Source: Tilletia caries
Lineage: Eukaryota; Basidiomycota; Exobasidiomycetes; Tilletiales; Tilletiaceae
Direction: 5' to 3'
Assembly: GCA_032718865.1 (NCBI GenBank)
Contig: JALUTQ010000046.1
Coordinates: 1,302,001-1,366,000, forward strand
DNA length: 64,000 bases
Both the position numbers and the translations under genes were made by a program. The notes beneath the pieces are model-generated. The model ran no database searches. It was not told the origin of the DNA and saw only the letters and a program-made list of their open reading frames with translations. Below, one piece after another: positions 24,235 through 34,995 of this stretch. Each line of letters starts with the position of its first letter. Positions within the stretch are counted from its first letter, which is position 1.

Positions 24235-25141
24235 CGCGACGGACTCAAAAGAGTGACGAGAACGAACAATTTCTGAAACGGGAAGAGTGGAAGAAAGAGG
24301 GGGCCTGTCGAGGGGCACAGAAGTGAAAATTCCTGCCGAAGAGAAGGTGGGTGGAAGACGGGAGAGGTGGGAAAGGAAGGGAACAAGAAGTGACGGGAGC
24401 GAGAAGCATCAGCGCATCAGCGCCGAGCAGCCCTTATATGGGCATTCTGTCTCTATGTATGGATAAATGGAGAGAAGGTCGTTTAAGATTTGGGATCCGA
24501 GGCGGGGTCGAGCTTCGAGGCTTGCGGATCGACATTGCCGGCGAGACGCGAGAGGCGTGAGGCGTAGTGAGGTTAGTGAGGCAACGCCACTCGCCACTAG
24601 CCCCTGTCTTTATTTCGTCGGTTGCTTTCCATCTCGACCAAATTGCCAATTTCCCACGGTTGATTGACTTGGTCAGAAGAGAACACGCCACTGCTTACTG
24701 CTTCCATCAATGAATAATAATGAATTCTTCCATAAATCCATACATCATACAGGGTCCTGAAATTGTTTTTGAAACATGGGTCTGCCCGGTTTTGGGAGAA
24801 AACATGCTGAGACCGTCTTTGGAACGGTCCTCAGATGCATCACTACATACATATTCACTCTGCCAGCCTCCCAGGCATGCGAAGCTCTTCTTCTAAATGC
24901 GCCCGCAGCGATCCGAATCCGATTCATCGGCGGACAGTTTGGTTAAGGCGAGGGCCTCCTTAAGCGTCAGGTCGCGAGTAGTCGGTTTGCCCTGCTCGAG
25001 GCCTCGAGGGTGTCCTTGGGCTTGAGGTCGCAAGCCAAGAACAAAACAGCAAGGCCGAGGCTGGACCCTTGGTCTTCGTGTCGTCCATGGTTGGTGTCTG
25101 CGGTTCGACTGCGAGGCGGGACCTGCCCAGGCCGGCCTAGG
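24235..25141. other. intergenic, no gene seen
   Basis: Upstream of the secreted-protein gene. A TATATG-containing stretch about 200 bp upstream of its start (near 24434) could be its promoter. The rest is unstructured, with GC-rich runs near 24960-25100 and no convincing ORF or RNA. Confidence 0.45.
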
Positions 25142-25640
25142 TCAAGTGAGAAGGCGAAGGTGTGCCCACGAGCGCATCAGACTTGACGGTGGTGGGCCGC
25201 TTCGACTCCGATGACGGCCAGTCGGCCGGCTTGTCGTGCACAGGTGGTTCCGGCTGAAAGTCACATCAGTCGTTGCATTCGTAGGGCTCGGACAAGGGCC
25301 AGGGCTCTGATTCTCAGCCGTACGCTTGCAGGATTCGATGGTGTCGGGTGGAGAGCGAGTAGCACGGCTACCATCATCGACATTGATGCAACCGACGTCC
25401 TTCGGCACCTTGATAGAATGGTTGCACGAGACGCGGGCTTCTATGCGCGGTCTGCGTAAAGGATTTTCATGGGCCATGTTGTGAGCAAATCATTGAACAT
25501 GAGGATGATATTCGGAGGAGGGGAAAATGAAAGGAGTTCTTGCTCACCTCGTCAAGTACTTTGTCGACTACTGGGACGGGCTGGCCGAAGGCGAGCCCGA
25601 GAAGAGTGGCAGCTAGAAAGATGAGTTGGAGGAGGTGCAT
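25142..25640 (-). CDS. possible small secreted peptide
   Basis: ATG at 25640 opens a signal peptide (MHLLQLIFLAATLLGLAFG) followed by QPVPVVDKVLDE and a GTGAGC donor. A downstream frame reaching 25142 contains a few cysteines, but it joins only out of phase with the best acceptor near 25453. The in-phase join gives only about 54 residues. It may be a short effector-like peptide, or the surviving 5' end of a fasciclin gene whose 3' part lies at 26060-26790. The signal peptide is convincing; the rest is not. Confidence 0.3.
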
Positions 25641-26059
25641 GGTTCTCAACCAAAGCTATGCAAAGTGTAGATCTGGATTGAGAGCAGGGTGCAAAGAATA
25701 AGGAGATGGCGAAGGTCCAGAGTAAAAAGAGGAAGGTGAAAGCAGTATGGTTAGAAAGGATGGTGAGGAAGGAAGGAGGGAGGAGAAGCACTGTAAAGAT
25801 AGGAAAAAGGCTCAGCACGTCCAAGCGTCCAAGGCAAGACAAGGAAAAGCTATGTAATCCCTTTGCCAGCAGGGTGCCCAGCCCTGCCTGGCGAGGAAGG
25901 CGGGGCTGGCGGGGGCGAAGAGGGTGAGATGTGGGGTAAGGGAAAAGGAGTGGAGCGTGGTGGGAGGGAAGAGAGTTGAGAGCGAGCTAAGGGAGGGATG
26001 GGAGTGAATGATGTCCTCTGTGATGGGAGGCGCAGATCAGTATGACGATGCTCCTCGCT

Positions 26060-26790
26060 TCAAACGGGAAGGAACTGCGGAGCGAGCTCACCTAGCTTGG
26101 GAGGCAGAGAGAGAATCCCGTTGACACTGATCACAACTCCGCTGGTGGAGCTGCAGTCCTCAGCGACCGCGACCACTCCGCCCTTGCCTAGATGATCTGA
26201 TCCGAAGACGAGAGCTGGGTGAGAGGCGCCAGGCTTTGCTCCTGCTGCTCTTGCGTTGTCCAGGTCGGAGACGTTTGCTGCGGACACACGAAGAACCTGG
26301 CCCTGGTTTCCAATTTCCAAGAAGAGCATCGGGATCGAGGCCCGGCAGGAAGGGAGGCGCCGGGGGATGTGGGACGGGACCGGGCCGCGTTGGGATCGGT
26401 TGGCTTTTCCGGGTCGAAGAGATGGCGGGAGGGGAAGTGGAGTGTGGGATGCAGAGCGGGTTTGAAGGGAAGAGTCGCAGCGGAAGCGTTGCTGTAAGGA
26501 ATCGTGTAGTTGAGGATGTGGTAGGAGAGCCGCTGCCTCAGGAGCTCGTTGCTGTTCGAGCCCGAGTTCACGTCAGAGCTCGACCGATCCGCGTCCAGCA
26601 GACTGTAGGAGCCATCGTCGCGCAGATCTTCGTCCTGGAGGCCGATCAGTCGCAGCCAAGTCTGCCGGTCGGAGCTCCTGAGGAAAGCCTGGTTGATTGG
26701 TGCGAGAATGGTGAACCCGCGTCCATCGCCGAACTGCATGAGATTGTTCAGGGTGGGGACCAAGCGGGCCCGCTGGAGCAGGCGGACAGC
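26060..26790 (-). pseudogene. fasciclin (FAS1) domain relic
   Basis: The frame shows FAS1 features: LVPTLNNLMQFGDGRGFTILAPINQAF at the start (quoted in part as LVPTLNNL and FTILAPINQAF), the H box LSYHILNYTIPYSN, then LHPTLHFP. Near 26330 the reading frame must change to continue with GNQGQVLRVS, HLGKGGVVAVAEDCSS and GVVISVNGILSLPPKLG, the usual second half of the domain. No intron explains the change, so a frameshift is likely. It ends near 26060 at a donor-like GGTGAGC with no following domain. There is no signal peptide; the 5' end is fused in frame to RFC sequence. It is likely a broken fragment of a cell-surface adhesion gene. Confidence 0.65.
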
Positions 26791-28030
26791 TTGATAGATG
26801 CGACCCTCGGGTGAAATCTCTACGGCATCCAGCTCTTCGAAGATGCCTGCAAGCAAGTCAACCAGGGCCATGCCCTTACCCTTGGCAATCTTCATCGAGC
26901 TGACATCTATAGTGAAAGACGTGGACAAGAACAGGGTTGGACTCAGTGGCAACAGATCACATCTCCAGGATGGAAGAGCTATCACTCACTGTTGTGTGCG
27001 GTGGTAACCTCGCTGCTCAACATGGACTGCACCATGGCGCGGACATCGGCGGGCCGCGGGTTGCCCGTGCAGTTTTAAACTGCCTCGTCGTTGATCCTAC
27101 CCTGCCCGTCCTCATCGCATACGGCATGACATGCCTGCAAGACGCCGAGAGCTCTACGCATCTCGCACCTGGTCAGCTTGAGGAGGGCGGTCATACCCTC
27201 CGGTTGTGATCTTGCAATTGCATTAGCGAGGCTCAGAAGTGGGCTTGAGAATACGGACAGATTTGATTTATGGGAGGAGGAGGAGGGAGCTCACCCTTCA
27301 TTAGCTATCACGTAGTTGAACAACTTTTGGGCTTGGTCCATCTCGAGGGGACTGAAGCGGAATCGGGTACATCTGGACCGGACTGAATGGCAGGAATGAT
27401 CTTGTTGACGTAGTTGCAGATGATGCAGAAGCGGACGTTTCGGGTGCACTGCTCTATGACTATTGGGAGGAGAGGCATGAGCGGAGACACAAATTCAGTT
27501 TGTTCAGACAGTCTTCTGTAGAAGGAGGCGCGCTGGGTAGCAGCCTATGAGAAGTGAGGACTGAACTCGTCTGAGAGCGCCCTGCGCTGCTAAAAGTCTT
27601 GATCTGCTCTTGGACAACGTCGATACCTCTGTTGTCTGAAGCATTCAACTGAAAAACCAGGCAGATGTTTGAAGTGGTCAGCAGAGCGATTGGGACCGCA
27701 GTGAATCGCGAACAATGTACCTCCGGCCTCGAGCGTCATCTGCCGGAACTGCGGACCGTACAGCTTGCGTGCCATGGCCAGGACAGTGGATGTTTTTCCT
27801 GTTCCCGGCGGGCCGCAGAAGAGCCTGTGAGGCAGTCTGTTCTTCTCGATGAATCTTTCGACTGTGAAGGGAACGGAAGCAGGGTTGTTCAGCTGCGTGA
27901 TAGTATCGATGCGAACGTAAGAAGGCGAACGTGCTGACCTGTAAAGGTGATTTCTCTGTGGGAGACGAGCTTGTCCAGCGTCGTGGGCGGATGCTTTTCG
28001 ACCCTTTCGAAGAGGAGGAAGAAGCGCGTA
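26791..28030 (-). pseudogene. replication factor C small-subunit relic
   Basis: Remains of an RFC3/RFC5-type clamp-loader ATPase. Recognisable pieces, in order: VEKHPPTTLDKLVSHREI (normally VEKYRP), VERFIEKNRLPHRLF, Walker A FCGPPGTGKTST near 27800, LNASDNRGIDVVQEQIKTF, then RFCIICNYVNKIIPAIQS, ALLKLTRCEMRRALGVLQACHA, NCTGNPRPADVRAMVQSML and MALVDLLAGIFEEL. Damage includes: no N-terminal start in phase; no phase-compatible donor after MTLE; the Walker B segment (ILDEAD) absent between IKTF and the RFC box; a five-base insertion near 27372-27385 after AIQS; and a TAA at 27075-27077 where VYNCTGNP is expected. The C terminus is replaced by FAS1 sequence. The working RFC gene must lie elsewhere. 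Confidence 0.8.
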
Positions 28031-28123
28031 TCAGCTGAACCCTGCTGCTGCCGTTGGAGACATGTGGTTGAGAAAGTCGGATGTCCTTCGAATGTCGAAT
28101 TTCTAGGGTGCAATCTACCAATA

Positions 28124-29607
28124 CTATCGTGCCACCAGTCTGTGCAGCCGGTCTGAAGGCTCATCGCCGTTCCACCGCTCCTTCCCGTCCACCGCCAAGC
28201 TCAGCCCAGGCAGGCCCTGCTGTTCGATCACAAAGGAAGCCGACACCGAGGCATGCGCCGCACACTGTGCAAGGAGATCAAGTGCATGCTTCCCTTCGAC
28301 ATCGGCGTCAGCGAGAGCCGAGACGATCTCGTGCTGATAGATGCTCAAGGCTGCTGTGAACCCGCCGAGACACGCATTTCCCGCTCCCGTCACATCCTTG
28401 ATAGCACCGGCCTTGGCCTCTTGTGGCGTGTGATATGCATCGACCCATCGAGACCCTGCGATGTGGCGAGCGACGAGAGAGCCCAGCGCGCCAGAACGGA
28501 TGTGAACAATGGGTCCCGCGGGTCCGAATGCCCTCTGCCTCTCCGGATCGACGTGCTGATCCAATCGAGCAGAGGAAGGAGAAGAAGTATCTTCGCTGAG
28601 TTGGAGGAAAGGTTTCAAGATCAGCTCACTGATCGCCGAACGAGCGCTGTCCTTGATCCTGTTGGCTTCGTTTGAGGTGCCATCATGCTGAGGAGGAAGA
28701 TTGACGCTCGCTGGTTCGACGCCCAAGAAGGAGGCAGCTTCGTCGTGGTTCGGGCTTTTCCCAGTAAGACAAAGAATGCTTCAGAGCAGGAAAAGGAGCT
28801 GGTGGCGGAAAGGAACTCACGAGAAGACATCTATGCGCTTCATCACCGCGATGCACTCGTCCAGATTTTCGGGCTGGAAAGGGCAAGAACTGCTGGTTAA
28901 TGGGAAAAATCTTTCAGATACAATTCTTCAGCATAACTCACCAATGCCGAGTCTGGAATTGGCTCCCAGATCAGCGCCGGCCTCCCCGCATTCGTAGCAG
29001 TCCGATCCCTCAGCAACTCCTCAATCTCGTCAATGATCAATCTCGCTCGCTCCGGCGAGCATATGAAGTGGATATGCGTCGGCAGCAGTAGCTGGTGTCG
29101 CCCATCGCCGGAATCGTACAGCAGATCACGAGGATCGAGACGAAGTTTGGGAGTGAGGTACTTGAAACCTCGTTGTTGGCCTTCGTAGATGTTCAACGCG
29201 CGGGTAGTGCCATGGCCGTCCGTCCGAGGGCGATATTTCCACATGGAGGAGGATACTGACGGACGTGAAGACGGTATGGAGCGATCATACGCGTCGAGCG
29301 CAGCTTGAACGGCTGCAGGAAAGTCGTCTCCGCGATCGACGACCATGCTCAGGTCTGACGGTGGCAGCCTAAGGAGTCGCAGAAAAATCCAGTTCAAGCA
29401 GACGCATACAGGCGCACGCTTTGCCTGAATCCAGGCTCACCAGACTCTGGCCCCTACAGTAAAGTACGTCCCGCCACCTCCGATATGGTCGCCGAGCCCG
29501 TGGTCACCTTCGTCTTCAGCCGTGTCAGGGTCAAAGAATTGGAACTGGTCGATGATAAACATGCCCAGTGTTGCAATGCGGCGCGGAGCGGTCGATCGGG
29601 CTGTCAT
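28124..29607 (-). CDS. MAK32: MAK32-like PfkB-family kinase
   Basis: Ribokinase-fold protein of the MAK32 group (MAK32 in yeast is needed for stability of the L-A dsRNA virus; its substrate is unknown). Exon 1 from 29607 gives IATLGMFIIDQFQF and HIGGGGTYFTVGARVW. The second starts near 29373 with LPPSDLSMVVDRGDDFP and includes LTPKLRLDPRDLL and HFICSPERARLIIDEIEEL. The third begins ENLDECIAVMKRIDVF, and the last gives SPNHDEAASFLG, the kinase anion-hole motif KDVTGAGNACLGGFTAAL and SASFVIEQQGLP. The catalytic Asp of DTGAGD-type motifs is replaced by Asn (GAGN), as is usual in the MAK32 group. Length of about 410 residues is normal. A MULE has inserted 143 bp upstream of the start, which may have displaced regulatory sequence. 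Confidence 0.87.
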
Positions 29608-29749
29608 GGTGAGGTCTAGGATGTGTAAGCCAGGGAGTTGAAAGACAAGAGATATGTATGAGCAGACGTAGGTTTCCGAGTTGGAAGTATGTGGTGGTAA
29701 AGCGGTACAAGGAGCCCTTCTCAGAGAGCTCAGCCCTTTCCCCTGACGG

Positions 29750-29833
29750 GGGGCCGCCTAAGGACACAACACCCACAGCTAGGCACACAACTAATCACTG
29801 CGCACACAACTGATCACTGCGCACACAACTGTG
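29750..29833. repeat. MULE left terminal inverted repeat
   Basis: 84 bp, matches the reverse complement of 32084-32167 at every position I compared; contains two 19-bp internal repeats. Confidence 0.95.
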
Positions 29834-29902
29834 GAGAGCGCGCGCGACGCGTCGAAAAGATTGAAAGACAGCGCGTCCATCTCTTTTTCTCTCGTTCTCT
29901 CT

Positions 29903-31922
29903 ATGACCACAGCAAAAATGGCTAACCCATCAACATCAGACATGGACTTCTTCGCCGACTTGGCGGTTGACGCCGCGGAGCTCAACACACCGCAAATGCT
30001 TCCTCCCCCTATCGACACCACTTTTTGACAGCAGTGATGATGCCAAAGCCTATCAGCAAACCTGGGCAGAAGCTCATGGCTATGCTTTGGTCACCTCTCG
30101 CTCGGCCAAAGGTGGCCGCTACCTTTACTTTATCTGCGATCGCGGCGGAGAATACAGAAACACGCGCAAAATCCAGGACGAAGATCGGCAGCGCAAGCAT
30201 TCAACGCGCAAAAACAGCTGCTCGTTCCGTTCCCGCATATTTCTCAAGGTCGGAACCAATGGAGAAGAAATCTGGTCGATCGCAGTGGATTGCGCTGAAC
30301 ACTCCGGACACGAGGCGTCGGTTTCGACTCTGGCTCATCCTATTTTTGCGGCGATTCGACGTGGCTTCGCGAGAACAGGTCCTTGACATGGTTCGGCATG
30401 GCACGAGCGCGCGACAGATCGTTCCTTTTCTCGCCCAGCGCGTCCCCCCTTTGCTGGTAACGGCCAAAGATGTCAGCAACCTCATTCAGACTCATCGACG
30501 CGAGAAGCTGCAAGGCCTGGCCCCGTCGGAAGCCCTTCTCGACTGGCTCGTGGAGCAGAAATGGCCTCATCGTACTCTCCTCACGCGCATCAGCGGCGAA
30601 ACCCACCGACTCGATGGCCTTTTTGTTCAGCCATCCCAAAGCGCTCAAGCTTCTCCATCGGTTTGGGACCGTGATCACAGTCGATGCCACATACAACACC
30701 AACCAAAACCGTATGCCGCTTCTTCATTTCGTGGGTCTGACGAGTTCAAACCGATCCTTCACCGCTGCGCTTGCATTCCTTCCCGACGAAACGACGATGA
30801 CTTATATGTGGTCATTCAATGCGCTCAAGGAGATCGCTTTCGACTTCGCCCCGGACGTGATTGTTACGGACGCAGACGCAGCCATCAGCGCCGCCATCCT
30901 GAACACTCTGCCGAATTCTGCGCATGTTCTGTGTCAATGGCACATTCGGCAGAATGTTTCCAAGACCGCACGTCCTTTATTGCAAGACGAGGACGAATTT
31001 CAGAGATTTCTGCACGACTTCGACACGATCAGAGGCGCCCCAACGTTTGATGCACTTGAGGACGCCGTGGACGTGCTTCAAAACGAATGGAGCGACACTT
31101 TCCCCGCCTTGGTGGACTACATTGATCTCAAATTATCCGCCGAACATCTCTGGGTCAATGCCTATATCGACAGACATCCGCATATGGGCACGCGGGTCAC
31201 GTCCAGGACGGAGGGTGCGCACGCAACGCTAAAGAAATTTTTGCATTCCCGCCATGGCAATCTGTTCACGGTGACACAAGCGGTCAACAACCATTTTGTT
31301 GCCCAGCACACGCACATCGCCAGCGACTTTCTGAATGACCGCCAAAAAATTCCCTTGCCTGTTCTGGGTGATCCATTCTTTTTCCGAACTCACAGTCAAC
31401 GTGTCTCGGTACGCTCTGAACATACTCAAGACCCAGGATGAACTGGCCCGCCGAGCTGCGGCAAAGGAGAAGGCACGAGAACAGCAGGTGGTGCGAGCTG
31501 GAGACGCGGAGCTGCCGGAACAGTCTCTGCAGGAGTCTGCCTCATCCGATTCACCCTGCTGCATTATCCCTGCGACGATGGGCCTTCCATGCAGGCACAC
31601 GATGCGCCTCCTTCATGAGCTGGAATTGCCTTTGCCTCTCACATCAATCCATCCGCAGTGGCGCACGGCAGCCGGTATGGACAATCCTCGTCTTCCCCGC
31701 GTCCTCGATCCCCTCCTGCCTCGCAAAAAGCAGGGACGGCCTTCAACAACGAGCAGTGGCCGAATCCTGACCGGGAACGAAAAGGCCGAGCAGCAGCATG
31801 CCAAAAGCAAGCGGCGTTGTCGCAATTGTCATCAGCCATCGCACGACTCCGCTCATTGTCCGCAGCCGTGCGGCAAGTGCCAGTCTACCGCTCATAGGCT
31901 CAACCAGTGCCCCGAAGCGTAG
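29903..31922 (+). CDS. MULE transposase, frame broken at four T5 runs
   Basis: DDE transposase of the Mutator superfamily. N-terminal FAR1/WRKY-like zinc-binding region (about 30030-30320: AYQQTWAEAHGYALV, FICDRGGEY, CSFRSRIFLK, DCAEHSGHEAS). The MULE core follows with catalytic residues in TVITVDATYNTN, DVIVTDADAAI and TSRTEGAHATLKKF. A SWIM-like CIIPATMGLPCRHTMRLL and two CCHC knuckles (CRNCHQPSHDSAHC, CGKCQSTAHRLNQC) end the protein. Four frame changes, each one base too many, occur at T5 runs: 30022-30026, 30343-30347, 30620-30624 and 31379-31383. Reading each as T4 gives one continuous 671-residue protein. Another T5 (31238-31242) is in frame. Start is ATG 29903 or 29918. Whether the breaks are mutations, sequence errors or programmed slippage cannot be told here. 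Confidence 0.85.
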
Positions 31923-32083
31923 TCTCTGCCATTCCTCGGTCTCTCAGCCTTCTGCATGCATCCATGGGAATTCTTCCTTTCTCTTCATTTCATTTTTTTG
32001 ACTCTCGACTTCAATATGATTTTTCCGTTTCTGGTTCATCTGCTGCCTCCTCCATTCTTCCGTGTGAACAGTGACCACCTTCA

Positions 32084-32167
32084 CACAGTTGTGTGCGCAG
32101 TGATCAGTTGTGTGCGCAGTGATTAGTTGTGTGCCTAGCTGTGGGTGTTGTGTCCTTAGGCGGCCCC
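32084..32167. repeat. MULE right terminal inverted repeat
   Basis: 84 bp inverted copy of 29750-29833, followed directly by the target duplication CCCTGACGG. Confidence 0.95.
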
Positions 32168-33529
32168 CCCTGACGGTCATCCCCTCATTCCGAGCCCCAG
32201 GCCGGCATCTCATTCCAGAATCCAGTATGTAAGTAGTTCTTCCCACGCACCACACTCTTTCTTTGTCGTCTCTAACCATCCATCCAACGCGAGATCTACT
32301 GAAAGAACAGGTTGTCAAGCCAGAGCATCAAAGAAACCTCCCGTCCAAACGGTGAGTATGTACAGTGGACTAGTGTTCACGGGCGGCGCCGGGGTCGCCG
32401 CTCAGTGAGTCAGGACAATCAGTGAAGTTCACTCACTCCGAGCCTGTACTGATGTCAACCCTGATTCGACAATCTGAGCCGCTCTGTCCACTCACCCTGT
32501 CAATTTTTGCGCCTGATCCTGGCGGCTGATCGAGAGAGCAGATAAGTGGGAAGAATCAGAGCCGCAGAAAGGGAAGAGTTGTACTGCTGACCAAATCTTA
32601 TCCGATTCGGCCACGTTGAGAGCTTCATCACATCACCTCTCTCAGACGCGACGCATCGCTGCTCTCTTCCTCCACGGCCATCATTCAACACGTCGACACA
32701 GCACAAAAGTGAGTGCTCCGTTTCATTCCCTCAATCCTCACACGCCTTACTGAGCAGCTTCTCTTTCCCCAACAGCTCTTCAAGGCATCTGTCTTGCGCG
32801 CGTCGGTGCCTGTCCTCTCTCGTGCCTTCGGACGGTGCCGCCCGTGGGTAGTCGTTGTCCTGATGCCGCCTGCACATGCATACTCGCTGACATTGCTCTG
32901 CTCTGCTCTACTCTCCAGCCTACTGCTATCCTCAAGCCCTTGCACGCGCGGCGCACCCGTCCCGCCCCTCCTGCTCCTGCTCCCGCCGGCGCCCTCGCCT
33001 CTGCTCGTCAAAGGTAAGATCTATGCTGCCATTCTGTCTGCACACACAACAGACAACGCGCTGACGTTCTACCTTCTCCTTTCCTTTTTTGCTACTCTAC
33101 AGAGCTCTTCACGTCTCAACATTGCGCTCCTCGTCCTCAACGCCTCAAGACCGACGCGAGGGCCAGGTGAGTGAATGAATTGCTGTCTGCAGGCCATTCA
33201 CAGCCAAGGCAAGCTGACCTTCCTGTCTCTCCTCCTCCCTAGGGCCTAGACCTTATCACAACGCTTTCAAGGTGCGTGATCATAGGATTCAAGCAGATGA
33301 TGTGGTACGATGGCATAGCTGACACGATCTCCTCCTATCTTCCACAGCTCAACACAGGAGGTTCGTAGCCAGCGGCTCGTCACTGCTGAGCATCAGACAA
33401 TGAAGTACTGACCATGTCTCACCCTCTCTCTTTTTACAGCTACTGAGGCCTCAGGTGATGGGTTCGCGTCCGTTCCTTGACTGACTCCACCTCTCTTCCG
33501 CCCTGGGCCCCTGGCAGACGTAATCGTAA
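32168..33529 (+). other. spacer with chain of micro-exon-like segments
   Basis: From the MULE to the Harbinger transposase start. Pyrimidine-rich, with repeated donor/acceptor pairs on the plus strand. The last four GT-AG intervals (33167-33242, 33272-33347, 33361-33439, 33455-33517) leave segments of 29, 13 and 15 bases just before the transposase ATG. No long open frame crosses them, so they would be 5' untranslated micro-exons. Nothing else recognised. Confidence 0.4.
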
Positions 33530-34840
33530 ATGTCCAGGTTTAAACAACGATCTTCACGGCACAAGGCCATAATTTTGATCGGCATTGCAGTGTCTCTCTA
33601 CGCTGCGCGCTTCGCGGCGAAGGATGAGGGGCACGGCGGCACTCGAGGCAAGGGGTTCAGGGTCGTTAGGCATTGGCTGCGTGGTCAGGGCACTATTTGT
33701 AGGGACATGCTGGGTATGAGCCCCAACACGTTTGACGCGCTGAAGAGGAATCTGACGGAAGACGGCGGGCTTAAAGGTGGCAAAGACATCAGCGCACGAG
33801 AGAAGCTTGCAATTTTTCTGTACGTGAGTCGCGTCGCAGCATCGACACGACAAGCGGCGGGCGTCTTCGGTCACACACCGACAATGATTGGACTGTGAGT
33901 CAGCGAGGCTAGGGTAGGCTGCTCAATCGCGTCCCTACACTGATGAAAATGTCCTGTTGTCCCTCAGAGCCTTCAAAGCAGTCCTTCGGGCTCTCATGAA
34001 GGCAAAGGTTTACCGTCGTCACGTCTATCTCCCGCCGCCGTCCGCACCTGTTCCTGCCCGCATTACGGACGATCCCGGCCTCAATTCTTTCTTCAAGAAG
34101 GTGATCGGGGCCATCGACGGCTCTCACGTCCCCGCTCACGCACCCGCAGCGCTCAGGGAGTCGTTTTGGAATCGCAAAGGCAAGACGTCGTTCAACGTCT
34201 TGGCGGTATGTGATTTTGACATGTGCTTTACTTACATCCTCAGCGGGTGGGAAGGCAGCGCGGCGGACAGTGGCCTATGGCAGAAAGCGCTGGAAAAATG
34301 GGCTACGACTGCCGGCGGGCAAGATGCTGCTGGGCGACTCTGGCTTTCCCCTCAGTCCTCACCTCCTGATCCCGTACCGCGGGGTGCGCTACCACCTCAA
34401 AGAATATTCTGCAGGCACAAAGAAGTGAATGACGCGCCTTCATGGCACACTGTGCCCAGCGTGGACCTATGCTGACCCACTTTACGTGCTCTTTCTCCAG
34501 CCCTCGCAATGCCAAAGAACTGTACAATCGACGTCACGCCGGGGCCAGAAGCGTCATCGAGCGCATCTTCGGCGTGCTGCAAGCCCGCTTTAAGATCCTC
34601 ACCACCGGCTGCCACTACGACCTCCAGGTGCAAGCAGACCTCTTCCCTGCCCTGGCCGTCGTCCATAACCTGATCAGGCGCCTCGACCCCGCCGCCGACA
34701 TCGAGCCCGACCTGGTCAACGACGACGCCAGCGGCGCAGGCGAGGATCCAGAGCCTCACGCCCCACCCGCTGACGCGGAAGCGGCGGCGGCAGCGCGAGA
34801 TCGCATTTCTAAGAAGATGTGGAAGAAGTACAAGCCCTGA
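33530..34840 (+). CDS. PIF/Harbinger transposase (DDE_4), one A5 frame break
   Basis: Exon 1 (33530-33894) encodes a basic lead and a helical region including DISAREKLAIFLYV and RQAAGVFGHTPTMIG. Exon 2 from 33968 holds the catalytic motifs GAIDGSHVPAHAP, GWEGSAADSGLW and, after a frame change, GKMLLGDSGFPLSPHLLIPYRG. A last exon from about 34501 gives NAKELYNRRHAGARSVIERIFGVLQARF with the third acidic residue. The frame change lies at A5 34294-34298; reading four A joins ALE to NGLRLPAGK, the expected spacing. The C-terminal tail is acidic then basic (KKMWKKYKP). Domain order and length fit HARBI1-like transposases. As listed it would be truncated unless the A5 is an error or slips. Confidence 0.82.
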
Positions 34841-34995
34841 GCCTCGGAAGCAACGCAATGCAGCAGCTGTCTTCAGTCCCAGAGCATGACGAGGATAAAG
34901 AGAGGATGAAATTGAAAGACATGACAGCATGAAGAAACAGGTAGATGGGGCATGATAGTGCAGAGATGGAGAAGTAAGATTGTACAGCAGCAGAA

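Larger units (their letters stand above)
29750..32167 (+). mobile_element. complete Mutator-like element (MULE), 2418 bp
   Basis: The two 84-bp ends (29750-29833 and 32084-32167) are inverted and identical by eye, starting GGGGCCGCCTAAGGACAC. They are flanked by a perfect 9-bp direct repeat CCCTGACGG (29741-29749 and 32168-32176), the target duplication length typical of Mutator superfamily elements. Each end contains two near-identical 19-bp units CACACAACTRATCACTGCG, possible transposase binding sites. One transposase gene fills the interior. Identical ends and duplication imply recent movement. The element sits between MAK32 and the PIF/Harbinger genes. Confidence 0.95.
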
